Below are positions 9,982 through 20,900 of a DNA stretch of 64,000 nucleotides, one piece after another. Both the position numbers and the translations under genes were made by a program. The stretch is from Eopsaltria australis (taxonomy: Eukaryota > Chordata > Aves > Passeriformes > Petroicidae): NCBI GenBank assembly GCA_034509425.1, contig JAVTVJ010001143.1, forward strand, positions 200,001 through 264,000. Reading direction: 5' to 3'. Within the stretch, counting starts at the first letter, position 1; every line of letters begins with the position of its first letter. Under the pieces are notes generated by a model, which saw only the letters and a program-made list of their open reading frames with translations, did no database searches and was not told the origin of the DNA.

Positions 9982-10183
9982 TCCTTCAGTTCCATAAATT
10001 TTGTTTGTGAGCTGTCGTTGCCCCATTCATAAATCTTGTCTCGTTACGGTTCTTCAGAATGGTCTGAGCAACTTTCAGAGCTGTGTTCTTTGAAAGTTTA
10101 GAGGAACCTGAACTTTGGATATTGTCATGTTTTCACTGTTCTTTGTTTTTGTTTTTTTAACTAAAGCTATATAAAGCTTGTGG

Positions 10184-10198
10184 ATTAAACAAAATAAA
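10184..10198 (+). terminator. SRRM1: SRRM1 poly(A) signals
   Basis: ATTAAA at 10184-10189 and AATAAA at 10193-10198, followed by T/G-rich sequence. This is the first strong signal after the SRRM1 stop codon that is followed by a plausible downstream element. Confidence 0.75.
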
Positions 10199-10225
10199 TT
10201 TCTAAATTTAAAGAGATGTCGGCTA

Positions 10226-13200
10226 TTTTTATCTGGACGTTTACGTTTGCTAATCAGCTTTGTTCTGTGCAGGGTTAATGAGTGCTCAGAGATGAGAAAG
10301 TGTTTGATCCACTGTGCTGGCTCTGGAAAACGTGGGGCTTTTAACTGGCCTGGGGGAGCAGGAAAAGCCCTTTAATTAGTGATGCTCCTGTGGAGCTCTT
10401 GCCAAGCAGGAGTCAAACAGCCTTACCTGGGCAGGGCTCTGGGAGGGTGGAGAAGCTCAGACTCAACATTTGCTGTGAAAATTGCTGGTCAGAGCAAGTG
10501 AAGTGTTGGAAGGTCCTGCAAGAAGTGAACAGCAGGTTGGATTGACTTGGAGGCAGAGCTGTAGTGGTGTGAGAGCTCAGCTGAGGAATCCTGGGGCTCC
10601 CTGCTTTTCCATAATATGGAATCACAGAGTGGGTTGGGCTGGAGGGGACCCTACAAACAATCCACTTCCAACTCCTTTTAATCCCACTGGGAACTCGCTG
10701 GGTTGCTGCTGTGGAATTCTTGTGAAATCCCAAGCTGTGTTTCTGAAACCAGCTCAGTTCTGAAGCCTGAGGTTCCTTGGGAAGGTGCTTTTGAATTCTT
10801 TCTGTGCTGCAGCAGCTGTGATGTGGAACTGTGGAGATTTGATGAGCCTTTCCTTGCCCTTGTGCAGGGTTTAACCTGAGGCAGGGCTGCTCTAGGTCCT
10901 GGCTGGCAGGGGAGATTCAGAGCAGCTCCTTCTGTGCTGAATCTTTGGTTTCTTCACATGAATATTGTGTGCTCAAGTGCTTGCAAACCCCCTCCAGCAG
11001 CTGGAATGCTGAGGATCACCTGTTACTAAAATGTGTGTGATAAATTCCAAGCAGCTTTGGGACAGAGGCGTTTTTCAAAGTCCATCTGTTGAATTTGGTG
11101 CTTGTGGAGCCACAGACCCGAGCTTGGGACGTGCTGATCCTCATTCAGCTGGAGTTTCCCTGGCTGTCCTGGGCAGAGCCTGCAGGGGAGCAGCTCCCAA
11201 GGGTTTAATGCCTCCTCCTTTATCATCCCAATCTTGCTTCCACCCGGGTTTGGTGACCTCTGAGTGCCTTTTAATCTTAGCACTAATAGAAGTTCTTTAA
11301 ATACATTCAGGACCTGAGTCACTGCTTATCTTCCCTCACACCTATTTCCATCTCCTGCCTCCAGGACTGATAAAGGACCTCAGTGCTGGTTTTGGTTGGG
11401 CCAGGCCGTCCCTCCACCTTTCCACCTCCCTTGGAGTTTCTGTTGTTGGTGTTCCCTCTGCCTCTTTTTCATCAATTCATAAAGAATGGTGTAGGCTTTA
11501 GAAGAGCAATTAAATACAGTGTTTAAGAATAATGTAACTTCCAAATTGTGTTTAGCTTAGTATTTTAATTCCTTCCTACTTATGCATTCAAGTACTAACA
11601 TTTCATTGAAATACCAGTTGGGATAATGAGCTCTGTGCTCTCCTGAGCTGTCCCTGTCCTTTTTAGCACAGAATGTCTGCTGGGCTGGGTTCCATCTGTG
11701 TCTCTGCTGCTCATGACACCACTGAATCCTCTCCTGATCCTCTGATTGAGCTCCCCTCATCCAAACCCAAACTTGTCTGATCCTTTCCCCGCTCCAGCTT
11801 CTTGGTTGACCTCTTCTCTGTTTTTAAATCCTTTTGTTTGTAGTTCAGGAATGACCCTGCAGGTGCCTGATGTGATGGGGTGGGAGCTGCCTGGATCTCA
11901 TTTCTTTTTACCCTGGATCTGCTCGTGCTGAATTTTGGCTTTTTCACCCAGGCCCCCCTTGTGAAGTGACAGACACAGGGTGTAGGTAAGGGACCTGCTG
12001 CAATAATTGTATCTAACTCCACAGAAAGTTTAACTGGAGTGTGTAACTGCAATGGAACTGAGTCCCCAGCAGTGAGCGTGAGGCTCAGGTGAGTCACAGG
12101 TCAGTCTCTGTAGCTGCTCCTGAAGAAAGATGTGTTTGTTGTGTCAACAGGTGAGACAATGGCAGGTGTGTATGTGCAACAGTTCCAAGTTTATAGAAAC
12201 TCAGGGCTGGATTGTTAAATTTTTCCACTTGTGTGACTTTGGCAATTTGCCTGGGAGTGCTGCATGGAGCTTCCTGAGCTGAGGGATTTACCCTGACCTG
12301 CCCCAGGACACAGAACTGTGCTGCTGCTGCTGCTGCTTGGGCAGGGCCTGCTGCTCCCTGGGAGCTGCTGGGAGCCCAGGGGTGAATCCCAGCACCAGGG
12401 CAGAGTTCTGTGCTGGGAGCCATCCCAAAACCTCCCTCACCTGACACAAATCCATGTCCTGAGCAGTGAGGGCTGCAGGGAGGAGCAGTTCTGGTCTCTG
12501 ACTTCATTCCTGCAGCACCAAACTCCAAATCTCTGTGTGTTGGTGTAAAAAGCAGCTCTGGGAGGGGCAGCTCAGCAGGACACTGAGCTGTATTTTGGTG
12601 GAGTTCCATTCCAGCTGTTGTGTGTCATGATTTAGTACAGGATCATCTCATAAACCTTTGATTTGTCTGCTTGAAGTCCACTGTGGATGTCACCAGTGTC
12701 TCTCTCAGAGCAGTCACAGCGCTGACAATTCCAATGGAATTGTGTTTCTCTTAAATCAGGTCTTATTCATTCCAATAAATTACTGTTGGAAGTAATTAAT
12801 CTCTTCCAGGGTAATAAAAAGATCATTAAATCTCAGCACAATGGGGTAGGGAGTTGTGTATTTCCAGACTTTAATCAGCAGTTTGACTTTTGAACTTGAT
12901 GCAGCAATCCTGGATGAGTTCAGAGAGGCTGGGGCTGCTCGAGTCCCTTCAGCTGGGCGTGAAACAACAGCTGGGGATGGTTCCCCACTGCTGCCTGGAG
13001 CCTGAGGATGTCCTGTACCAGCCACTTTTATCTGGCCTCCCTCTGCTCAGGGATTCTCCTCAAAGTCCTGCAGGACCTGGGCTCCTTCCTGCTGTGTGGC
13101 ACTCAGGTGACAGCTCAGCTGTTCTGAGCCAGGTTCTGGGGGAAAGAAGTGCTTGGCTTTGTTATCACTTGTTTATTTTAGTTCTGACTTGAGCCAGAGC

Positions 13201-13660
13201 ATTTCCTCGTGCTGTGAGTGGAGCTCAGGGAATGTCCAACATGGTTAAAGATCTTCTGCTCCACTGCTGATGGTTGGTGTTTGCTGCCTTGGCTGGCTGC
13301 AGGCAGTCAGGCAGATCTGTGGTGAATTTTTCATGTGTCCCATCCTGAGTGTAGATTTAGCCTTGGGAAGATGTCTGGGAAGAGTGGGATTGATTTTAAT
13401 TGCTCTTAATGTAGAACAACGAAAACACAGAGGGAGATGATGTTCAGAGGGGCCCCCAGTTCCCACTGCAGGTTTGTACCTAAACATCTCCAAGTGGCTT
13501 TGGCTCCATCTCACCAGGCTGGGGATGGACTGGAAGCTGTTCCTGAAGGGATGAGGATCACAGTTTGTCATGGAGCTGGAAGGGAGGGTTTGAGTTTTTC
13601 TTCCTTTTCCCCCAGTCTTTTATTTAAAATCAAGAGCCACAAAAAGCCTCCTCTGGGCTT
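10226..13660. other. SRRM1-CLIC4 intergenic interval, proximal part
   Basis: No coding exon recognised on either strand. Contains a short CR1 remnant (10617-10715), a CTG-rich stretch near 12318-12336, and a perfect AP-1 heptamer at 12090-12096. Open frames here have no recognisable protein similarity. Confidence 0.7.
10617..10715 (-). mobile_element. CR1 LINE remnant (about 100 bp)
   Basis: The + strand reads ATGGAATCACAGAGTGGGTT, GGGCTGGAGGGGACC, then a decayed CAACTCC...CACTGGGAACTCGCTGGGTT block. This is an inverted CR1 3' end with an internal deletion. Confidence 0.78.
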
Positions 13661-14620
13661 TGCTGCTGTCTCGTGTAGGGGCTGTGCCCGGGCAGGGAAC
13701 GGGAGCTGTGTGGTCCAGCCCATCTCCCAGGGAGGGAAAACGCTGCAGAATTCTTCCTTAGCTGGGAGTGTCGGATTTTGTAATGGGAGCCGGCCAACTC
13801 CCGGGCAGGTGAGTCAGGTGTGACGCCCAAAGCCGGCACTGGGGCGGGGGTGACTCACGGTGACGCAGCCGCGGGGCCACCCGCCCGTTTGAGCCGTGCT
13901 TTGGGGCTGCACCGAGCCTGGTTTGGGGTTTGGATAACCCCAAAAACCAGCGCTGCAGGAGGGAACGTGCTGGCTCCCAAAGCGGGGCTGGGGTCAGTCC
14001 CAGGATGGGGATTTGCCGCAGGGGAGAAGGCTCTGAGCCTTCAGTGCAAGGTGTTTTAGTCACTAAGTCATTGATTATATTTAGAGTTCGTGTTGTGGCA
14101 GATTCTGTAAGAATCGTGGGTTTTCTCGTTCGGGATCAATCCGTCGGGAATCGCGTGGTGAGCACCTCCCAGGGCCAGGTGCGGGACTGCACCTCCAGCC
14201 GGGCCCGGGGCAGGCCCAGCCCGGGATGGGCTCAGGAACCGCTCTGAACTCCCACATCTGCTTCCCTGAGCCGAGGAGCTGAGCGCAGGGGGGATGCGGG
14301 GTCCGGAGCGTCCTTCCTCCCACACAAAGGCAGGATGCGGCCGCCCCGGCAGCTCCCGGCATCAATGCGGGCTTTGTGCGCCGAGCCCCGGGCAGGGACC
14401 GGGCCCGGGACCGCGGGGCTGCGGCTCCCACAGCGACTCCGTGGAACCGGGGCTGCTCCTGCATGGAACTCCTAAACCCCGGGGCAGCGGGGGATGCGGA
14501 GAAATGGAGAGGAACCCTGTCCGGCAGATCCTGGAGAGCTCAGGTTGCTCTTGCTATGGGGCTGGTTCTTGTGCTGATCCCGGCGGGGGGAGGATGCTCC
14601 GAATCCCTGGGAAGTTCAGG
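13661..14620. promoter_or_regulatory. CpG-rich patch upstream of CLIC4
   Basis: A locally GC- and CpG-rich stretch in an otherwise mixed interval. It contains GGGGCGGGGG near 13841, two perfect AP-1 sites (13810, 13851) and TGACGCA at 13861. No exon of a known gene recognised. It could be a distal enhancer, an unannotated RNA promoter, or simply a compositional feature of the chromosome. Confidence 0.4.
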
Positions 14621-14898
14621 ATCCTTGTGTTTCACTTAAAAGAAAACACGGAAAACAGCTGTCCTGGGAAAGCAGCGCTGGGGGAAAGGGAATTGCAGGG
14701 AATTGTTCGGTTCCCCCACAGAGGCTTTGTGTTCAGTCCAGGGGCAGAGCTGCGGCTCGTGTAAATTGTTGTGGCTATGAAATAAATGGAATTCTGCTGC
14801 CGACGGCGGCTGGGGAATGGCCCCTGGAGAGGAGGGTCAGCGTGAGGGGCCGGACTCTCCACAGCACGTGCGGTCCTTATCTGCTCAGCCAGGCCTTC

Positions 14899-14940
14899 CT
14901 CTGGGCTCTGTCCCCTCCTCTGGGCTCTGTCCCCTCCTCT
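14899..14940 (+). repeat. 21-bp tandem duplication
   Basis: Two copies of a unit reading CTCTGGGCTCTGTCCCCTCC. Short and of no evident function. Confidence 0.8.
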
Positions 14941-16429
14941 GACCTGTGCCGGGGCCGCGTCCTGCTCGGGGCTGGCCCCGAGTGCTCCAAGCTCGGCTGC
15001 CTCCGTGGGGTCCCTCCCCTGACCCACTCGTGCCGTGGGAGAAGGGAGTGTCCGTGGGGGCACAGCCTGGGAAGCTCTCAGGTTTTTTACCCGGGAGGGC
15101 TTTTTGTAATTCCTCGTTCAGGTTTTAAAACTCGAGCTTCAGATGAAACCAGAGCTGGCAGAACAGTTGTGAGAAATGTGGATCCCTTTTAGGAATAACC
15201 CCCCAGGCTTCCCCACTCCAGGAGGGAGGAAGCCCCCATTAAAAATTGATAGTCTCCCTGTCAGCTGGATTTTAATTCAGCAAGTGGATTTGACTACTGA
15301 TGTGAAAAAAATTACCTTTGTCACCGTGCTGATATTTTTTTAATGAGACAGAAATGGTTTGGCGCCTTTCCAGCTTATTAAAACCTTTGTGAGTCCACAG
15401 GCACCGGCACAAGGGGACGAGAAGGGAAAATTACATTAAGTGCATGATTGGCAAAACAAAATTGAGCTCTTTTTTTATTTATTTATTTTTAATCTATTAC
15501 AAGGCTGTGAATGAATCCTTCTATTATTTATGGGGGAGGATAAAGGGAGCCGTCCCTGTGGCTGCAGGCAGACTCCGCTTTCAGTTCCACTCTTCTTTCC
15601 AGACAGGGAAAGTGGACACCTGCTGTTATCCAGGACAGAGATAAGTGAAGGGAGCTGTGTGAAAAGAGAGGAATCCTCATGTTCTGTGGGAGAACAGGGT
15701 CCTGTGGATGATTGATCTCCACGGGCCCTGGGTTTGTGTCCGTGGTCTGTGGGTTCCCAGCTCGCCACAGGGCGAGTTTCTCCACTGGGTGAAAGCCGTC
15801 CCCCCTCCCGAGGGGATCAGGCCGTGTCAGCCACTGCATCCCATGGGCTTTGTCACTCCAGGGTCCCCATCCCGCGCTGGCCCAGCTGCCGGGGCTGCTC
15901 CAGCTGCAGGAGCCGCTCTGCAGCCCCGAGGCTTCGCTGCTCGGAGCCCGTCCCAAGGCCGGCCGCGTTTCCAGTGGGGATCTGGCCCCTCTCCAGCTCC
16001 GCTTCCTTCCTGCTGCCCTCAGCCCGGGACCTTCCCCGGACACACTGCACCCAGTGTTCATCCAATTCCCCGCTCCCTGCCCTGCTCGGGGGGGTTTGCA
16101 GGGAGGGGGCGAGGTCGGCGCTGAGCTGGGGACGCTGACACGCTGTGGGAATCCTGTGGGATCCCCTCCTGCCTCAGTGTCCCCGCAGCACCACGGGGCC
16201 AGCATTCCCGGTGACGTAATGGAGATTCCTGTTGATAAAGGGCTTGACGAAGCTCATGTGCTGAACACGGAGTGCTGATAACCGGGACTCTTCCGGCAGC
16301 TCAGAGGCCGCTTTGGGCAGAGAGGCCGAGGAGGGGCCGGCGCTGCTGGCCCCAAGCCCCGGGAGAAGGGGGCTGTGCAGGGAGGGATTTCCCCCTGCTG
16401 CCAACAGAGGATTTGGGTTTATCCTCTCC

Positions 16430-16560
16430 AACTGCACATCCCACTATTAATGAGCAGCCAGGGCATCCTTTGAATTTTAATGACATCACAGATGCAGCGC
16501 TGCTAATTGCTCATTTGCTTATCTGGAATGAGTTTTAAATCTGTGAAAGAAACCTGAATC
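16430..16560. promoter_or_regulatory. Candidate AT-rich regulatory element
   Basis: AT-rich segment between GC-rich flanks with homeodomain-type cores (CTATTAATGAG, TTTTAATGAC, GCTAATTGCTC), a CRE/AP-1-like TGACATCA and a GATA-type CTTATC. Motif content only; conservation was not tested. Confidence 0.3.
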
Positions 16561-17280
16561 ACGGAAAGCTCTTGTGCAGCTGATCAGGGCAGGGTTAGAA
16601 AAGCAGCTGCCCGTGGTTTAACCCCCTCGGTGGCACTTCCTCCCCTTTCCACCCCACTGCCCACCTTGCTGCAGGGATCGGCTGGGATTCATGGCTGGGA
16701 TAAAAGCAAAGGATTTAAAGGGGAAACTCTCTCCAGCCTTGGTACTCGGAGAGATGCACTGAGAGCCTGGCTGGGTTTGGGGGCAGAGGGGTGGCTCCAG
16801 TCCTCAATTATTTATCCCGGGTTTGTGCCTAAACTTTTGGCTGTAACCGGCTCCTTTCGTTACTCAGTAGGAGCCCGAAGAGCCTCACAGCGATCATTGC
16901 ACAGACAAACCACCGGGGTAAAGAGGTGATAATTAAAATTGCAAAAGCAAGTACCCGGTGATCTGAAATACCAGAATTTCAGCCTGAGCAGGTCGAGCGT
17001 GTGCTGCAGATAAGGAGCAGGGAGATGGGAAGATTTGGGAACTCTCGGGTCCTGCCCCGCAGGATTGTTGTTGTTCTCCCCATCTGCAGGGCACAGTGGC
17101 TTTGCTGGGGACCGCAGCTGCTTTTTGAGTCGGTGACTCAGGAGGTTTGGGTTCAGTTCCCCGTCCTGCTGTGGGTATCTCAGGGATTTGGGATGTCATT
17201 CCCTTGGCAGCGCCTCAGGCTGTGAGGTTTGGAGAAGGTGGAGGAGTTTCTGTCCCTGTGTTTGGAGAGCTGGAGCACTC

Positions 17281-17322
17281 CACGTGCTGCTGCAATGCAA
17301 ATAATTTTATCAGAAAGATTAT
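17281..17322. promoter_or_regulatory. Candidate element: E-box, octamer, GATA
   Basis: CACGTG (17281-17286), a perfect octamer ATGCAAAT (17295-17302) and TTATC within about 30 bp. Such spacing is seen in enhancers, but only motif matching supports it. Confidence 0.3.
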
Positions 17323-17749
17323 TTCCAAATCCTGGTAGAACTGTGAGATCTTGGCCTCTTGTCCTGCCCACAATTCCTTTTCTTTCCTGAGTACTTGGAA
17401 AAAAACTCCAGCTCCTTCCAGTGTGACTCAGGTAGGAGGAAATAAACCCCACATTCATCATGTCCCTGCTTGAGTCAGATCAGCATTTATGCCATGGGTC
17501 CAGAGCAGGGTGGCTCTGGCAGAGGTGCTCCCTTTGTTCCTTGGGATGAATGCCACTAATCCCAGATGTGGACTTTGCCCAAAGAACCTCCTGGAACACT
17601 CGGGGGATTTGGGATGCGCAGCTTCACCTCACAGGCAGAGCAGGGATGGAAAACTTCAGATGGTGCCCAGCTGTAGGGGAGTGGTTTGGATTTGTGAAGG
17701 TGACAGTCCTGCCCTGAACAGGGATGGATTATCAGGTGCCTGCTCTGAT

Positions 17750-17965
17750 GGAATCAGAGAATCATGGAATGGGTTGGGCTGGAAGGGACCTTAAAGAGGA
17801 TCCAGTTCCACCCCTGCCATGGGCAGGGACACCTTCCACTATCCCAGGTTGCTCATCCCTGGACACTCCCAGGGATCCAGGGGCAGCCACAGCTTCTCTG
17901 GGCACCCTGTGCCAGGCCTTCCCCACCCTCACAGGGAAGGATTTTTCCCTGATACAGCTTAAGAT
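17750..17965 (-). mobile_element. CR1 LINE 3'-end fragment
   Basis: The + strand reads GAATCAGAGAATCATGGAAT, GGGTTGGGCTGGAAGGGACC, CCCCTGCCATGGGCAGGGAC, CTTCTCTGGGCACCCTGTGC and CACCCTCACAGGGAAGGATT. Inverted CR1 terminus of about 215 bp, truncated; same orientation as the other three copies in the window. Confidence 0.93.
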
Positions 17966-20900
17966 CAAGCCAGCCTGGAGATACAGAGGTTTTGTGTTGG
18001 ACTTGGGCTCTTGTGGATCTTTTTCTCTCGGGTTTTGGGCTGCACCCCAGAGGGAGCACAGAGCATCTTGGTGTCATTGCTGTGACTGGACTGATCCCTG
18101 CAGATCCTTGGGAGGGTGGCTGGAAGCCGGGCAGGAGCTGGGGCTGGAGCTGCTGCTTCCCCTTTCCCCACCTGCCCTTCCCCGGTCCCTCAGACCCCAT
18201 AGCCCATTAAAACCCCACAGCAAGCAGAATTCCTGCCGTCCCAGCTCCGTGACAGAAACCAGTCCGTGGTGCTGAATCCCAGCTGGGATATAATGGGCAG
18301 GGTTCGTTAGGGGAGCCCCCAGCCACCGGCAGCTTCCAGGCTTTCCAGAGGATGGGAATTCAGCAGGAAACCTCGGTGGTGGAGTTTGATTGCTGCTGCA
18401 GGGGAGTGTGGCTGATTTAACCACTTAATCAACCTCAGCCAGGCAAAGCTGGGGTTGTTATTTCAGGAGAAGCAGATTGTGTAGTGCTTTTTTCTTCACC
18501 AAATCTCCTTATCAGCCCAGGTGTTTGAATCACCTGGGGACTAACCTTAAAGGAAAACAGCCAATACCTGAATTTATTTACTTTCAGGCAACTTCTATAC
18601 ATAAAGGTGGCGAAACATAGATTTTAATCAGGCTCACAAAACTGTCTTTTAAAATTTTTCTCCTTCCCAAATAACTTTACAAACCAGGAATGCAGTGGAT
18701 TTGGAGTTTTTACTGAAGGACTCCTTGTCCATGTGCATCTGCACGGTGCTGCCATGGGGAGGTTTCCCTGCACTCACACCCAGCTCTGTCTCTGCCTCTT
18801 GATCCCTTCCAGGTCTCTTCCTGCAGAAGGGAGAAGCCCAAATCGTTGTTTCCTGATGCTCAGAGCAGAGGACAGGCTGACATCTGAATTTGGAAAGTAG
18901 GGCAGCAAGAAACCCTGGGCAGAGCACAGCAACAGCCTCCTGCTGAAAGGGGAGAGTCAGGCATTCAATTACTCCTGTTGTGTGTGTGGTCCTGGGAGCC
19001 AACTTCCCTTTTTCCCCTCTTGGATATCACCTCCAAAGGCAGGGAGGTGACAAACACCTCAACTTCTCCCTGTCCCAACAGCACCAAGGTGAAAGCTCTG
19101 CCTGTGTCAGCATTCCCAAAAAGCTGCCCTGGTGCCTCCGTGGAGGGGACCCAGGGCAGAGGGAAACCTGCAGACAATGCTGGCTTTGTCCCCTCCCTGC
19201 TCCTCAGGCGCCCTGAGACGCTGAGTCCAAACATTTAACCACAAAATGCATTAATTACCATCCAGCTCCCCCGGGGAAGGACCATAAGACAGTAACCAGG
19301 GGGAAAAAAGAAGGAAGAAACACGGAAAGTCCATTGATTGTTAAATGACTCCAAGGGCAATTACTGCCACCGAAAGTTCTTGATGAACATTTCCTAGAAA
19401 CATTGAGCTCTCCAACCTCTGCGCTTGGAGCGGTGCTGACTGGGACCGTGGAACAGAGGAGTGACCCAGAAACTGTGGGATGAAGTCACCTTCCCACATA
19501 ATGACACGGGATGTGTCCTGAGCTGTTGTCACTCTGCCTCAGCCCTCAGACCCGAGCTGTTTTCCATGGATTTCTCCCCAGTGGCAGCTGTGAGCCCTAG
19601 GGCCGGCTCCACGCGTGTCCTCAGCTGCTCACTGCAGCTAATCCCAAAGTTTGGCAGCCACACCGGAGCAAAATGAGCCATCCAGGGACAGCTGGTGGGG
19701 AATTACAGCAAGCTGCAAACAGTCTGACACCGGCAGAAGTTGGATTTCCCCCGCACTCCTTGGAAATCTGGCGGGCTCCTGCCCTCCCAGCAGCTCCAAA
19801 CCAAACTCTGCTCAGCGCAGGGGCAATAAAAGAGGAATGAGCCGTAACAAAATCATCCCTCCCAGGAGGCAGGTGATGGATGGAGCCCAAAATCCAGCCT
19901 GGATGGGAGGGAGGAACGTGGAGCTCCCGGGGCAGCAGCTCAGCAGAGCATCAGTGACACAGGGCTGGGCCTGCGGTGGCTGCGCTTCCGCTGCTGCATC
20001 CCAGCCCAGGATCCCGAATTAGCCCTGGAATGGGAATGCTGGTATTTATAACCAGGGTGTGGCAGTCCTGCCTTTCCTTTAAGAGGTGTCCCTGGGCAGG
20101 TTCTTCTCCCAGCTGCGTCCAGCGTGGATTTAAGGAGCTCTAATGAACCCGACAGTCAGGACAGGCTCCTGCTTCCAGCCACAGGCAGCTCTGGATGCTC
20201 TCCTTCCCAAACCTCCTCAACATCTTTATTCTCACAGCAGTTTCATTATGATTAAAAAAATGGGATGTTCGCCCACGTGTCCCACTGAGTGACAACATGA
20301 CCTGTGTGCTGAGCTCCTCCCGTGTCTGAGAAGTTCCCTGTGGAAATAAAAACCCATTTTTGAGCCCTGGGGTCAGCGTGGCAGCCAATTCCACCAGAGG
20401 AACATGCACAGCCAGGGCAGGAGAGGGCCTGCTTTGATATCTTTAACATCTGATGCCTCCAGTTCCAAAAGCACTTGGAAAGTTGGAGATGGAAAAATTG
20501 CTGCAGAAAGGCCAAAAGTGCCAGAGAAGTGAAACAAATCCCACGTTGCTTTGCTGCTTTTCCAAATGGGAATGAAGCTCCTGAATGCAGCATAAAATAA
20601 TATCCAGGGAGTGACCCACTGAGCACACGTGGGGGGCCAAAATTGCTTTGTTCCCACTCCCTGGCTAGGTGCAAATTTAGCTTTGAGTCACTGAACTTTC
20701 CTGACTCATTCCTCACCGCTGTTAAAGGTGGGTGATGCTCATTTCCCTATGGATTGTTAGGAGCACTGGTGATTTATTATGTAAAGCGTGGACAAATTAA
20801 TTCTAAGTGTTATGAAAAAGAAATAAATAAATCCAGAAGAACGCAAGCAGCAATTACTGAAGGAGGAAAGAATCGAGAGCTTTCAGACTGAGCATTGTTA

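Larger units (their letters stand above)
9313..10215 (+). other. SRRM1: SRRM1 3' UTR
   Basis: AT-rich sequence from the stop codon to the poly(A) signals near 10,190. It includes an A-run plus AAT microsatellite at 9955-9981. The extent is inferred from the signal position; cleavage probably falls about 10-25 bases after it. Confidence 0.75.
14621..17749. other. SRRM1-CLIC4 intergenic interval, middle part
   Basis: No coding exon recognised. Holds AT-rich stretches at about 15,240-15,520 and 16,430-16,560 and an E-box/octamer/GATA group at 17,281-17,320, plus AP-1 heptamers at 17134, 17424 and 17471. Confidence 0.65.
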
